Notes under the pieces: generated by a model
What the model saw: only the letters and a program-made list of their open reading frames with translations
Database searches by the model: none
Told to the model about the DNA's origin: nothing
Translations under genes and position numbers: made by a program
Assembly: GCF_018070565.1 (NCBI RefSeq)
Contig: NZ_JAGPXL010000009.1
Span: 186,001 to 250,000 of the forward strand
Length of the DNA: 64,000 bases
Reading direction: 5' to 3'
From: Streptomyces sp. B93
GTDB lineage: Bacteria; Actinomycetota; Actinomycetes; Streptomycetales; Streptomycetaceae
Shown: piece by piece, positions 43,851 to 53,362 of the stretch
Numbering within the stretch: position 1 is the first letter of the stretch
Layout: every line of letters starts with the position of its first letter

Positions 43851-44711
43851 ATGGCCGCCGAGCCGCACAACCCGACCCGCGAGCCCCACGCCCCCACCCC
43901 CAAGGCCCCCGCCCCCGTACCGGCTCCCGCCCGCGGGGCCCATGACCCCACCCCCAGCGCCTACGACCTCACCGGACGCACCGCCTTCGTCACCGGAGCC
44001 GCCAGCGGCATCGGCCGCGCCTCGGCGGTGCTGCTGGCGCGGGCGGGCGCCACCGTCCACTGCGCGGACCGCGACGCCCAGGGCCTGCACGAGACGGCGA
44101 CCCGCATCAAGGCGCTGGGCGGCACCGCCCACCCGCACCACCTCGACGTCACCGACCGCGACCGGCTCGGGGAGGCCGTGGCCTCCTGCGGACGCCTGGA
44201 CGTGCTGGCCGCGATCGCCGGGGTCATGCACAGCAGCCCGGTCCTGGAGACCAGGGACGAAGACCTCGACCGGGTGCTGGAGGTCAACTTCAAGGGCGTC
44301 CTCCACGCCTGCCAGGAGGCGGTCCGTCTGATGCTGGCCCACAGGTCCGGAGGCAGCATCGTCACCATGGCCTCCGGCGCCGTCGACACCGGCGCCCCGG
44401 GCCTGCTCTGCTACGGCGCGGCCAAGGCGGCGGTCGTGCAGCTGACGAAGACCCTGGCGGCGGAGGTCGGCAGGTACGGCATCCGGGTGAACGCGGTCGC
44501 CCCGGGCTGGATCCGCACCCCCATGACCGACCGCCCGGACAGCGAGACCCAGGCGCACACCGAGGCACGCATGGCCCGGATGTCCCCGCTCGGCCGGGTC
44601 GGCGAACCGGAGGACGTCGCCCATGCCGTCCTCCACCTGGCGTCCGACGCGTCCGCCTTCACGACGGGCCAGATCCTCCGCCCGAACGGCGGGGTGGCGA
44701 TGCCGTGGTGA
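43851..44711 (+). CDS. Short-chain dehydrogenase/reductase
   Basis: A 286-residue NAD(P)-dependent oxidoreductase. The cofactor motif TGAASGIG is at about residues 47-54, the Asp of HCADRD suggests NAD preference, and the catalytic residues are the Ser of the TMASGA segment, Tyr (CYGAAKAA) and its following Lys. The first 38 residues are Pro/Ala-rich and probably disordered, unusual for this family. There is no ribosome site; the promoter geometry suggests leaderless translation. Substrate unknown. Confidence 0.9.
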   Translation: MAAEPHNPTREPHAPTPKAPAPVPAPARGAHDPTPSAYDLTGRTAFVTGAASGIGRASAVLLARAGATVHCADRDAQGLHETATRIKALGGTAHPHHLDVTDRDRLGEAVASCGRLDVLAAIAGVMHSSPVLETRDEDLDRVLEVNFKGVLHACQEAVRLMLAHRSGGSIVTMASGAVDTGAPGLLCYGAAKAAVVQLTKTLAAEVGRYGIRVNAVAPGWIRTPMTDRPDSETQAHTEARMARMSPLGRVGEPEDVAHAVLHLASDASAFTTGQILRPNGGVAMPW

Positions 44712-45122
44712 TCACCCCTCCTCAGCCCGCCGCGCACGAGGAGCCGCACCCGCCTCCCCACCACCACTGCCCGCACCAGCCGCACCAACCTCCCCCGCCG
44801 AAACCGCAGCCGCACCGGCACCGGCACCCGCACCCGCACCCGCACCCGCACTGAAAGCCTCATCAGCCCGGGAATCACCCCCCACACCCCGCCCCAGCCT
44901 CTCCCCCCGCCAAGCCGCCCCCCACCTCCCCACCTCGACGGCCCCCACCGCCCGCCCCTTCGCCACACAGTGCACCGGCAGCAGACTCAGCCCCCACCCC
45001 CCGGCCCCGACCGCCCCCTCCACCAACCCGGCCTCCGGGGCCACCGCGAGCCGCGCCGCGGCCCACCACCACACCGCCCCCAGCCCGGCAGCGGCCCCCC
45101 ACCGCGCTATCCGCCCGACCAT
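44712..45122 (-). CDS. Small hypothetical protein with one membrane helix and low-complexity tail
   Basis: A 136-residue protein, MVGRIARWGAAAGLGAVWWW. GGAGG lies ten bases before the ATG. The first 55 residues hold a hydrophobic segment and a conserved-looking WGLSLLPVHCVAKGRAVGAVEV; the rest is a Gly/Ala-rich stretch with a run of alternating AG residues from a hexanucleotide repeat. Its stop overlaps no gene but touches the SDR stop. I recall similar hypothetical proteins in this position in other Streptomyces; function unknown. Confidence 0.6.
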   Translation of the reverse strand: MVGRIARWGAAAGLGAVWWWAAARLAVAPEAGLVEGAVGAGGWGLSLLPVHCVAKGRAVGAVEVGRWGAAWRGERLGRGVGGDSRADEAFSAGAGAGAGAGAGAAAVSAGEVGAAGAGSGGGEAGAAPRARRAEEG

Positions 45123-45312
45123 GGCCCCGCCACCTCCAGCCCGACGCAGTGCTGCCCGACGCAGTAGGCCTTCCTCGCCCCACAGGGACGACGCTAGAGA
45201 GCCACCTCACCGGCGGGGAGGGCGCACCAGCGGCACAACGGCGCACCGCCCACCACCGCTCACCACCGACCGCTCACCACGTGCACCGACCGGCCTCGGT
45301 ACGCGACCCGCC

Positions 45313-45783
45313 TCACGCGTGCTCCGCCTGGAACATCCAGTGGTGCTTCTCCAGATCCGCCGTGATCCCGATCAGCAGATCCTGCGACACCGGATCCGCC
45401 TCCGCGGTCGCCCTGACCCGCTCCCGCATCCGCGTGATCACCGCCCCCAGCGCGTCCACGAGCACGCCCACCGCGTCGGTGTCCCTGATCCAGCCCGCTG
45501 CCACGGCATCGATCCCGCTGTCGGAGGCGACTGTCGAGGCCCGCCCGTCGGGTGGGACCCCCAGCGCCGCGGCGCGCTCGGCCACGGTGTCGGAGTGCGT
45601 TCGCGCGGTGTCCACCACCTCGTCGAGCTGGAGGTGCACGGACCGGAAGCGCGGCCCGACGATGTTCCAGTGGATCTGCTTGCCCATCAGCGCGAGGTCC
45701 ACCAGATCGACGAGTGCGCCCTGCAAGGCCTCGGAAACGGTCTTCAGATCCGGTTCCGGCAGCGGGCTCTTCACGACGTACAT
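45313..45783 (-). CDS. dpsB: Dps-family DNA-binding/ferritin-like protein
   Basis: A 156-residue four-helix protein that oxidises iron with peroxide and compacts DNA in stress. The ferroxidase signature is visible as IHWNIVG with His38, then HLQLDEVVD (His50, Asp54, Glu55). The ATG at 45783 has GGAGG five bases upstream. Length and position match the Dps I recall in S. coelicolor as DpsB, one of three. It lies downstream of clgR, but a strong terminator separates them. Confidence 0.9.
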   Translation of the reverse strand: MYVVKSPLPEPDLKTVSEALQGALVDLVDLALMGKQIHWNIVGPRFRSVHLQLDEVVDTARTHSDTVAERAAALGVPPDGRASTVASDSGIDAVAAGWIRDTDAVGVLVDALGAVITRMRERVRATAEADPVSQDLLIGITADLEKHHWMFQAEHA

Positions 45784-45863
45784 CCGCACCTCCGTTGGGG
45801 GGCCGCTCGGTCACTCCACGATGACCGCGGCCCTCCGATCCGGCAAACGGACCAACGCGAAAA

Positions 45864-45910
45864 CCCCGACCCAGCTCCTCCGGTCCTGCCCGGAGGAGCC
45901 CCGGTCGGGG
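45864..45910 (-). terminator. Terminator of clgR
   Basis: A two-part stem: CCCCGACC/GGTCGGGG outside and GCTCCTCCG/CGGAGGAGC inside, with an eight-base loop. On the minus strand it is followed by TTTTCG. It begins about 50 bases after the clgR stop and precedes dps. Confidence 0.85.
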
Positions 45911-45962
45911 CCTCGTACTCTTCGTCAGCCAGTGACTCGTCGGCGCGCTCGCCGGGGAGTCG

Positions 45963-46343
45963 TCACGCGGCGACCACGTCCACCGCTTCGGCGGGTGCCT
46001 TGATGGTCACCCGTTCCGGTGGCACACCGGTCACCGAGACGGAACCCAGCATCGGACGAACCGGCGTGGGCACGGGCTCGCTGGGGGTGGCCGCAGCGGA
46101 CTGCGCCAGCTCGGCGAGGGCGAGTTCGTCGCTCACTTCCCGCATCAGTTCGGACATCCGTACGTCCAGCGCGTCGCAGATGGCGGAGAGCAGTTCGGAG
46201 GAAGCCTCCTTCTGCCCCCGCTCCACCTCGGAGAGATAGCCGAGTGAGACTCGGGCGGACGAGGAGACTTCGCGCAGAGTACGGCCCTGGCGTTGGCGCT
46301 GCCGACGCAGCACGTCACCCAGCAGGCGACGGAGCAGAATCAT
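45963..46343 (-). CDS. clgR: Clp protease gene regulator ClgR
   Basis: A 126-residue XRE-type activator. The helix-turn-helix is at about residues 18-55 ([25 protein letters not shown]). The start at 46343 ([10 protein letters not shown]) is the known family start and has AGGGAG upstream. In Streptomyces lividans ClgR activates clpP1P2, clpC and lon, and its terminal Ala-Ala is needed for degradation by ClpP; this protein ends VDVVAA, so the feedback signal is preserved. cinA lies 110 bases upstream on the same strand. Confidence 0.95.
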   Translation of the reverse strand: MILLRRLLGDVLRRQRQRQGRTLREVSSSARVSLGYLSEVERGQKEASSELLSAICDALDVRMSELMREVSDELALAELAQSAAATPSEPVPTPVRPMLGSVSVTGVPPERVTIKAPAEAVDVVAA

Positions 46344-46452
46344 CGGTGGCTCCCTCCTCGGACCGCGTAGCCGCATCCTTCACGCCCCACCGTACCGCCT
46401 TGCGCCGCGGCCGTGCGGGGAGCGATGTCGTGTTCACTCAGGGCTGCAAACA

Positions 46453-46998
46453 TCAAAACCCCCCGTTCTGTTCCGTATCCTGTGCCCGCTCATTCCCGGT
46501 CTGTTCGCCCGTGATCTCCTGAAGGAGCAGGGCGAGTACGCTCCGTACACTCTCTCTACGAATTTCCGCCCGGTCGCCGTTCAACCGCAGCGCCCGCACT
46601 TTTCCGCCAGCGGCGGAACCGGGAACCGGCTCGACGGGCCCTTCGACGGCGACGTAGACCGTCCCGACGGGCTGCCCGTCCTGCGGGTCGGGGCCCGCGA
46701 CCCCGGTCGTCGCGATGCCCCAGTCGGCGCCGAGAGCCTTCCGCGCTCCGGCCGCCATCTGGGCCGCGACCTGCGGGTCCACCGCTCCTCGCCGCGCCAG
46801 CAGGGTGGCGTCGACGCCGAGCAGTTCATGCTTCAGTTCGGTGGCGTAGGCCGTCACCGACCCCCGGAAGACCTTGGACGCCCCGGGGACCGCCGTGATC
46901 TCCGCTGCCACCAGTCCGCCGGTCAGCGACTCGGCGACGGCGACCGTCGCGCCCTGCACGCTGAGTAGTCGCACGACTTCGGCGGCCGTGGAACTCAC
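46453..46998 (-). CDS. cinA: CinA C-terminal domain protein (NMN amidohydrolase-like)
   Basis: A 181-residue protein corresponding only to the PncC/CinA C-terminal domain: [19 protein letters not shown], then [24 protein letters not shown]. This domain deamidates nicotinamide mononucleotide. The N-terminal CinA domain is naturally absent in this actinobacterial form. The GTG at 46998 overlaps the pgsA stop (GTGA). The charged tail after residue 165 is variable. The name reflects homology, not competence. Confidence 0.93.
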   Translation of the reverse strand: MSSTAAEVVRLLSVQGATVAVAESLTGGLVAAEITAVPGASKVFRGSVTAYATELKHELLGVDATLLARRGAVDPQVAAQMAAGARKALGADWGIATTGVAGPDPQDGQPVGTVYVAVEGPVEPVPGSAAGGKVRALRLNGDRAEIRRESVRSVLALLLQEITGEQTGNERAQDTEQNGGF

Positions 46999-47747
46999 CC
47001 TTCCGTCTCCTCCAACGCAGCCTTGCGCTCGGCGATTCCGCGCCGGCGCAGCACAATGGCCTGTCTCACATAGTCCAGCCCGGTCACCACGGTCAGGACG
47101 ACCGCCGCGGCCATCACCCACCACCGCAGCGTGGCCAGCCACCCCGTCAGCGCCAGCACGTACATGCCCACGGCGACGCCCTGGGTGAGCGTCTTGAGCT
47201 TGCCGCCCCGGCTCGCCGGGATGACGCCGTACCGAATGACCAGAAAACGCAAGAGCGTGATCCCGAGTTCCCGTCCGAGGATCACCGCCGTCACCCACCA
47301 CGGCAGATCGCCCAGCGCGGAGAGACAGATCAGCGCCGCACCCATGATCGCCTTGTCGGCGATGGGGTCGGCGATCTTCCCGAAGTCGGTGACCAGGTTG
47401 TACGTACGCGCCAGATGACCGTCGAACAGGTCGGTGATCATGGCGATGGCGAAGGCCGCCCACGCCAGCGACCGCCAGGCCGGGTCGTAGCCGCCGTCGG
47501 CCAGCATCAGCGCGATGAAGCCGGGCACGAGCAGCAGCCTGAGCATGGTCAGGAGGTTGGCGACGTTCCAGACGCTGGCCTGGTTGACGGCCGCGGCCGC
47601 CAGTTTCCCGCCCCGCGCCGGACGACCGTCGTCCTCCGCTCCCTGCTCACCGCCCCCGACCACGGCCGCCCCCTTGGGCTTCGGCGATCCGCCGACGGAC
47701 TGCGCCCGGGAGGAGCCACCCGCGGCGGATGCCGGTGCTCCGGTCAT
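46995..47747 (-). CDS. pgsA: CDP-diacylglycerol-glycerol-3-phosphate 3-phosphatidyltransferase
   Basis: A 250-residue membrane enzyme making phosphatidylglycerophosphate. The CDP-alcohol phosphotransferase motif is complete: DGHLAR-x8-GKIADPIAD (from about residue 109). Five to six helices follow a disordered 55-residue N-terminus rich in Gly/Ala. It overlaps rimO by ATGA at its start and cinA by GTGA at its stop, so rimO-pgsA-cinA are read as one unit, with clgR just beyond. Confidence 0.94.
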   Translation of the reverse strand: MTGAPASAAGGSSRAQSVGGSPKPKGAAVVGGGEQGAEDDGRPARGGKLAAAAVNQASVWNVANLLTMLRLLLVPGFIALMLADGGYDPAWRSLAWAAFAIAMITDLFDGHLARTYNLVTDFGKIADPIADKAIMGAALICLSALGDLPWWVTAVILGRELGITLLRFLVIRYGVIPASRGGKLKTLTQGVAVGMYVLALTGWLATLRWWVMAAAVVLTVVTGLDYVRQAIVLRRRGIAERKAALEETEG

Positions 47748-49228
47748 CTGCCCGCCTCCTCACTGCCGCCGGGCCCGCCGACGAGCGAGCCCGGCAAGGG
47801 CTCGGCCACCAGGTCGACACCTTCCGTACCGACCACCTTCGCCTCGACCATACGGCCGACGCGCAGGCCTGCGCCGCTCGTGAGCAGCACCTGTCCGTCC
47901 GTCTCCGGCGCCTGGTGCGCACCGCGGCCGTGGACGCCCTCCTCGGGGTCGACCGACTCGACCAGCACCCGCACGGTTTCCCCGAGGCGCTCCTCGGCCC
48001 GCTGCGAGACCAGTTCCTCGGCCAGCCGGGAGATGTGGGCGAGCCGTTCGGCGACGACGTCCTCGTCGAGCTTGCCGCTGTAGGTCGCGGCCTCCGTGCC
48101 CTCCTCGTCGGAGTACCCGAAGACGCCGATGGCGTCCAGCCGCGCGCCGTTCAGGAAGCGCTCCAGTTCGGCCAGGTCGGCCTCCTTCTCGCCGGGGAAG
48201 CCGACGATGAAGTTGGAGCGCACCCCGGCCTCGGGCGCCTTGGCGCGGATGGTGTCCAGCAGTTCCAGGAAGCGGTCGGTGTCGCCGAAGCGGCGCATCG
48301 AGCGCAGCACGTCGGGGGCGGAGTGCTGGAAGGAGAGGTCGAAGTAGGGCGCGATCTTCGGCGTGGAGGTCAGCACGTCGATCAGGCCGGGCCGCATCTC
48401 GGCGGGCTGGAGGTAGCTCACCCGCACCCGCTCGATGCCGTCGACCTCGGCCAGCTCCGGGAGCAGCGACTCCAGCAGCCGGATGTCGCCCAGGTCCTTG
48501 CCGTAGGAGGTGTTGTTCTCGGAGACCAGCATGATCTCCTTGACGCCCTGCTCGGCCAGCCAGCGGGTCTCGTTCAGTACGTCGCTGGGGCGGCGGGAGA
48601 TGAAGGAGCCGCGGAAGGAGGGGATGGCGCAGAAGGAGCAGCGCCGGTCGCAGCCGGAGGCGAGCTTCACCGAGGCCACCGGGGAGCCGTCGAGGCGGCG
48701 GCGCAGCGGCGCGCGGGGTCCGGAGGCGGGGGCCAGGCCGTCGGGCAGGTCGACGGGGCCGTGCCCCGGGAGGGCGACCTCCGCCGCGGACTCCTGCCGC
48801 TCGGCGGGGCTGATCGGCAGCAGCTTGCGCCGGTCGCGCGGGGTGTGGGCGGCGTGGATGCCGCCGCTCAGGATGGTCTGGAGCCGGTCGGAGATGTCGG
48901 CGTAGTCGTCGAAGCCGAGCACGCCGTCGGCCTCGGGGAGGGCCTCGGCGAGTTCCTTGCCGTACCGCTCGGCCATGCAGCCCACCGCCACGACGGCCTG
49001 GGTTCTGCCGTGTCCCTTGAGGTCGTTGGCCTCCAGGAGGGCGTCGACGGAGTCCTTCTTGGCGGCTTCGACGAAACCGCAGGTGTTGACGACGGCGACG
49101 TCCGCGTCCTCGGCGTCCTCGACGAGCTGCCAGCCGTCCGCCTCCAAACGGCCTGCCAGCTCCTCCGAGTCCACCTCGTTACGGGCGCAGCCAAGGGTGA
49201 CCAGTGCGACGGTACGGCGTTCAGGCAT
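47744..49228 (-). CDS. rimO: Ribosomal protein S12 methylthiotransferase RimO
   Basis: A 494-residue radical-SAM enzyme that methylthiolates the conserved Asp of S12; paralogue of MiaB in this window. The N-terminal cluster uses Cys14, Cys50 and Cys84; the radical-SAM cluster is Cys193-x3-Cys197-x2-Cys200 (GCDRRCSFC). A TRAM domain is at the C-terminus. A ~40-residue insertion (about 135-180) before the radical-SAM domain is typical of actinobacterial RimO. The ATG at 49228 starts [14 protein letters not shown]. Its stop overlaps pgsA. Confidence 0.94.
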   Translation of the reverse strand: MPERRTVALVTLGCARNEVDSEELAGRLEADGWQLVEDAEDADVAVVNTCGFVEAAKKDSVDALLEANDLKGHGRTQAVVAVGCMAERYGKELAEALPEADGVLGFDDYADISDRLQTILSGGIHAAHTPRDRRKLLPISPAERQESAAEVALPGHGPVDLPDGLAPASGPRAPLRRRLDGSPVASVKLASGCDRRCSFCAIPSFRGSFISRRPSDVLNETRWLAEQGVKEIMLVSENNTSYGKDLGDIRLLESLLPELAEVDGIERVRVSYLQPAEMRPGLIDVLTSTPKIAPYFDLSFQHSAPDVLRSMRRFGDTDRFLELLDTIRAKAPEAGVRSNFIVGFPGEKEADLAELERFLNGARLDAIGVFGYSDEEGTEAATYSGKLDEDVVAERLAHISRLAEELVSQRAEERLGETVRVLVESVDPEEGVHGRGAHQAPETDGQVLLTSGAGLRVGRMVEAKVVGTEGVDLVAEPLPGSLVGGPGGSEEAGR

Positions 49229-49321
49229 GGGCTCAAGACTACTTTGTCCGACTGACAGCCCACGTCGACGGGGCTGGACCACCCTCAAGGGCGCGTCCAG
49301 CCCCGCACCGCACGGCACCGG

Positions 49322-50161
49322 CTAGCCGACCTGCGGGTCGCCCTTGGTGTACGTCAGCCGCTCCACGGCACCGGGCTGGAAGTCGTCCTCGATCTTCTTG
49401 CCGTTGACGTGCAGCTCGATCGCCCCGGCGTCACCGAGGACGAGGTTGATCTTGGAGCTGTCCTGGAAGGTCTTGGAATCCCCCTGTTCGAGGAGTCCGT
49501 CGAACAGGAGTCGGCCGTTGTGGTCCTTGGCCGAGATCCAGCTGCGGCCGTCGACCGCGGCGACCTGGACGGTGACCTTGTCGCGGGGCGCGGCAGCGAT
49601 GGCGCTCTCGGTCGGGTCGGGCTTGGGGTCGGCGGGCTTCTTGGTCGCGGCGCTCGGCGACGGCGACGTGCTCTGCTCGGGCGCGCCTCCCTCGGCGACC
49701 TGCTGTCCGGCGCCGCCGTCGGACTCACCCTTGAACGCGGTGAACGCGACGAAGCCGACGACGGCCACGATCGCGGCGACCATGGCGGCGGTCCAGTTGG
49801 GTCCCCGTCGCTCGGGCCGGATGCGCTCCGCCTCGAACATGGGTGCGGCCGGGGTGGGGGCGGGGCGCCCGCCGTGGTCGGCGTCGTACTGGGCGAGCAG
49901 CGGGGCCGGGTCGAGGTTCACCGCCTTGGCGAGGGTCCTGATGTGCCCGCGGGCGTAGACGTCCCCGCCGCAGGGGGCGAAGTCGTCGGCCTCGATCGCG
50001 TGCACGATGACGATACGGACCCGGGTGGCGGTACTGACGTCGTCGACGGTCAGCCCGGCGGCGATGCGCGCCTGCCGCAGGGCACGGCCGATGGAGGGTC
50101 GGGCTTCCTCGGAAACGTCTTCGAACGGACGCTCGTCTTCAGGGGAGTTGCCGATGGACAC
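49322..50161 (-). CDS. RodZ-like membrane protein with N-terminal HTH and DUF4115
   Basis: A 279-residue protein. The Cro/RodZ-type helix-turn-helix covers about residues 22-85 (SIGRALRQARIAAGLTVDDVSTATRVR). One membrane helix is at about 123-142 (MVAAIVAVVGFVAFTAF), then a Ser/Pro linker and a C-terminal DUF4115 domain. Homologues anchor MreB and the cell-shape machinery. The GTG at 50161 follows AAAGG and gives the usual MSIGNSPED start; a GTG nine codons earlier is possible. It lies between ftsK and rimO on one strand, 93 bases from rimO. Confidence 0.88.
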   Translation of the reverse strand: MSIGNSPEDERPFEDVSEEARPSIGRALRQARIAAGLTVDDVSTATRVRIVIVHAIEADDFAPCGGDVYARGHIRTLAKAVNLDPAPLLAQYDADHGGRPAPTPAAPMFEAERIRPERRGPNWTAAMVAAIVAVVGFVAFTAFKGESDGGAGQQVAEGGAPEQSTSPSPSAATKKPADPKPDPTESAIAAAPRDKVTVQVAAVDGRSWISAKDHNGRLLFDGLLEQGDSKTFQDSSKINLVLGDAGAIELHVNGKKIEDDFQPGAVERLTYTKGDPQVG

Positions 50162-50479
50162 GGGGGCGCCTTTCGAGCGTGTAGCCACCTGCTGGAGGTT
50201 CAGTCTAGGGGGGGTGCGAAAGGGTGAGGCAACCGGGCGGAGGGACTTTGTACGCCATCGGAATGGCCGGTCATGCCGATGGTGGGTGAGATGCCTTTCG
50301 CTTCCCTCAACTTGACGTGCGTCACAGGGAAACGGTTGCTCACTGATCCCTTACGGGTGAGTCACGATCCTGCATCCGGCCGAAACCGTGTCCGCCGTTC
50401 AGGCATCGGCCCGCTCAGCACAGGTCCGCGCACCGGGCCACCCGCGAGAGCCGCACGAGGGACACCGGTCACCGTCTCC
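50162..50479. promoter_or_regulatory. Intergenic region between ftsK and the RodZ-like gene
   Basis: 318 bases with no gene. It contains a good minus-strand promoter for the RodZ-like gene (50202-50232) and an imperfect inverted repeat, CATCGGAATG with CATGCCGATG, at 50256-50281 (one mismatch). Beyond that I see no RNA gene or terminator for ftsK. Confidence 0.5.
50202..50232 (-). promoter_or_regulatory. Promoter of the RodZ-like gene
   Basis: Read on the minus strand: TTGCCT (50232-50227), a 19-base spacer and TAGACT (50207-50202), about 40 bases before the GTG start. Confidence 0.55.
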
Positions 50480-53209
50480 CTACGCGTCAGCCTCCCCACG
50501 AATGACCGCCAGCACACCGTCCAGTTCGTCGGGCTTCACCAGGACGTCCCGCGCCTTCGAACCCTCGCTCGGGCCGACGATGTTCCGCGACTCCATCAGG
50601 TCCATTAGCCGCCCGGCCTTCGCGAAGCCGACCCGCAGCTTGCGCTGGAGCATGGAGGTCGACCCGAACTGCGTGGAGACGACCAGCTCGGCCGCCTGGC
50701 ACAGCAGGTCGAGGTCGTCGCCGATGTCCTCGTCGATCTCCTTCTTCTGCTTGGTCCCCACCACGACGTCGTCCCGGAAGACGGGCGTCATCTGGTCCTT
50801 GCAGTGCTGGACGACGACCGCGACCTCCTCCTCGGTCACGAACGCGCCCTGCATCCGGGTCGGCTTGTTCGCGCCCATCGGCAGGAACAGCCCGTCACCC
50901 TTGCCGATCAGCTTCTCGGCGCCCGGCTGGTCGAGGATCACGCGCGAGTCGGCGAGCGAGGAGGTGGCGAACGCGAGCCGCGACGGCACGTTCGCCTTGA
51001 TCAGTCCGGTGACGACGTCCACCGACGGCCGCTGGGTGGCCAGCACCAGATGGATGCCGGCCGCCCGCGCGAGCTGCGTGATCCGCACGATCGCGTCCTC
51101 GACGTCCCGGGGCGCCACCATCATCAGGTCGGCCAGCTCGTCGACGATCACCAGCAGGTACGGGTACGGCTGAAGCTCCCGCTCACTGCCCTCGGGCGGC
51201 TTGACCTTGCCCTCGCGCACGGCCCGGTTGAAGTCGTCGATGTGCCGGTACCCGTAGGCGGCCAGGTCGTCATACCTGAGGTCCATCTCCCGTACGACCC
51301 ACTGGAGCGCCTCGGCGGCCCGCTTCGGGTTGGTGATGATGGGCGTGATCAGGTGCGGGATGCCCTCGTAGGCGGTCAGCTCGACGCGCTTGGGGTCGAC
51401 CAGGATCATCCGGACGTCCTCCGGGGTCGCCCGCATCATCACCGAGGTGATCAGGCAGTTGATGCAGGACGACTTGCCGGACCCGGTGGCACCGGCGACC
51501 AGCATGTGCGGCATCTTCGCCAGCGAGTGCATGACGTAGCCGCCCTCGACGTCCTTGCCGAAGGCGACCAGCATCGGGTCGTCGTCCTCCGCCGACTCCG
51601 CGAGCCGCAGCACGTCACCGAGGTTGACCATCTCCCGGTCGGTGTTCGGGATCTCGATGCCGACCGCCGACTTGCCGGGGATCGGGCTGATGATCCGCAC
51701 GTCCGGGCTGGCGACGGCGTACGCGATGTTCTTGGTCAGCGCGGTGATCCGCTCGACCTTCACGGCGGGGCCCAGCTCCACCTCGTAGCGCGTGACCGTC
51801 GGCCCGCGCGTGAAGCCGGTGACCCGGGCGTCGACCTTGAACTCGGTGAACACCGTGGTCAGCGACTCGACGATGGCGTCGTTGGCCGCGCTGCGCGCCT
51901 TGCCGGGCCCCCCGCGCGTGAGCAGGTCCAGGGACGGCAGCGCGTAGGTGATGTCACCGGAGAGCTGGAGCTGCTCGGCGCGCGAGGGCAGCTCGCGCGT
52001 GTCGGGGGGCGGCGTCTTGGTGAGGTCCGGGACCTCCGACCTGAGCTGCTGCGGCTTCGGCTGCTCCGCCGGCTGGGGCCGGGCGGCGGGCACGGGCGTG
52101 GGCGCCGGGGTGGTCTCCTCGCGGTCGCCCGCGCTCACCCCCTGGGTGAGGTCGGCGACGACCGGGGACGGCGGCATCCCGTGCAGCACCGCCCCGTCGA
52201 GTGCGGCGGCTGCCGCCGCGGCGACGTCCACGGCGTCCATCTGCCGCTCCATGTCCGGCTGCGGCACCGCGGACCGCCTGGGGCGCCCCCGACGCCGCGA
52301 GAGCGCCTCCTCCTCGGCGCGGTCGGGGTCGTACGACTCCGGGGCTGGGCCACGCCTGCGGCCACGCGCGGGCAGCGCCTCGCGCCACTGCTCCTCGTAC
52401 CGCGCGTCGTCCTCGCCGAGCGGCTCGTCCGCGGGATCCGGGATCAGCCCCAGCCTCATCCCGAGCAGCCGCAGCCGCTGCGGGATGGCGTTGACCGGGG
52501 TGGCCGTCACGACCAGCAGCCCGAAGACCGTCAGCAGCACCAGCAGCGGTACGGCGAGCACCTCGCCCATCGTGAACGTCAGCGGGGTGGCCGCACCCCA
52601 GCCGATGAGCCCCCCGGCGTCCCTTATCGACTGCATGCCGTCGCTGCGGGCGGGCGAGCCGCAGGCGATGTGCACCTGGCCGAGCACGCCGATCACCAGC
52701 GCCGACAGACCGATCACGATCCGCCCGTTGGCCTCGGGCTTCTCCGGGTGCCTGATGAACCGTACGGCGATCGCCGCGAGCAGGATCGGCACCAGCAGGT
52801 CGAGCCGCCCGAAGGCACCGGTCACCAGCATCTCGACCAGCTCGCCGACGGGTCCGCGCAGATTCGACCAGGTGCCCGCGGCGACGATCAGCGCCAGGGC
52901 GAGGAGCAGCAGGGCGACGCCGTCCTTGCGATGCGCGGGGTCGAGGTTCTTCGCGCCCTGCCCTATGCCGCGGAACACCGCGCCCACCGCGTGCGCGAGG
53001 CCGAGCCAGAGCGCGCGGACGATCCGGTAGACGCCGCCGGTGGGGCTGGGTGCCGGTTTCGGCGGCGGCGCGGCCTTCTTGGCCGCGGCCTTCTTGGCGG
53101 GCGCCTTCGCGGGCGCCTTCTTCGCGGCGGCCTTCTTCGCCGGAGCCTTCGCGGAAGCGGCGGCCTTCTTCGCGGGCTGCTTCTTGGCTGCGGAGGAACG
53201 TGAGGCCAT
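50480..53209 (-). CDS. ftsK: DNA translocase FtsK
   Basis: A 909-residue septal DNA pump that clears chromosome arms during sporulation septation. Four to five membrane helices lie between residues about 85 and 270. A disordered linker leads to the motor, with Walker A GATGSGKSS near residue 575 and the Walker B region LLVIVDELADL. A winged-helix gamma domain ends the protein (LQRKLRVGFAKAGRLMDLME). Residues 6-52 are a Lys/Ala/Pro tract like a histone H1 tail. The ATG at 53209 is a weak match to a ribosome site. Confidence 0.96.
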   Translation of the reverse strand: MASRSSAAKKQPAKKAAASAKAPAKKAAAKKAPAKAPAKKAAAKKAAPPPKPAPSPTGGVYRIVRALWLGLAHAVGAVFRGIGQGAKNLDPAHRKDGVALLLLALALIVAAGTWSNLRGPVGELVEMLVTGAFGRLDLLVPILLAAIAVRFIRHPEKPEANGRIVIGLSALVIGVLGQVHIACGSPARSDGMQSIRDAGGLIGWGAATPLTFTMGEVLAVPLLVLLTVFGLLVVTATPVNAIPQRLRLLGMRLGLIPDPADEPLGEDDARYEEQWREALPARGRRRGPAPESYDPDRAEEEALSRRRGRPRRSAVPQPDMERQMDAVDVAAAAAAALDGAVLHGMPPSPVVADLTQGVSAGDREETTPAPTPVPAARPQPAEQPKPQQLRSEVPDLTKTPPPDTRELPSRAEQLQLSGDITYALPSLDLLTRGGPGKARSAANDAIVESLTTVFTEFKVDARVTGFTRGPTVTRYEVELGPAVKVERITALTKNIAYAVASPDVRIISPIPGKSAVGIEIPNTDREMVNLGDVLRLAESAEDDDPMLVAFGKDVEGGYVMHSLAKMPHMLVAGATGSGKSSCINCLITSVMMRATPEDVRMILVDPKRVELTAYEGIPHLITPIITNPKRAAEALQWVVREMDLRYDDLAAYGYRHIDDFNRAVREGKVKPPEGSERELQPYPYLLVIVDELADLMMVAPRDVEDAIVRITQLARAAGIHLVLATQRPSVDVVTGLIKANVPSRLAFATSSLADSRVILDQPGAEKLIGKGDGLFLPMGANKPTRMQGAFVTEEEVAVVVQHCKDQMTPVFRDDVVVGTKQKKEIDEDIGDDLDLLCQAAELVVSTQFGSTSMLQRKLRVGFAKAGRLMDLMESRNIVGPSEGSKARDVLVKPDELDGVLAVIRGEADA

Positions 53210-53362
53210 GGAAGTGAGGTTACCGGTGGACCCCCCACCCGACACGCCTGCCCACCGCTTCACCCGTTCGTGTCGCGTCCCGAGCGTCCCAAAGCTGACG
53301 CCGGTTCACCGCGACGCCACCGGGCGTCGGCCCGGCCAACCTCCGGGCGGCGGGGGCCAGTT

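Noticed and set aside
44712..44968. Alternative frames through the GC-rich low-complexity DNA downstream of the SDR gene
   Set aside because: The alternating hexanucleotide repeat opens several frames at once; only the minus-strand frame from 45122 has a ribosome site and a non-repetitive N-terminal half.
46344..46452. ClgR autoregulatory box (GTTCGC-N5-GCG type) upstream of clgR
   Set aside because: GTTTGCAGCCCTGAG was the closest match and departs from the consensus at several key positions.
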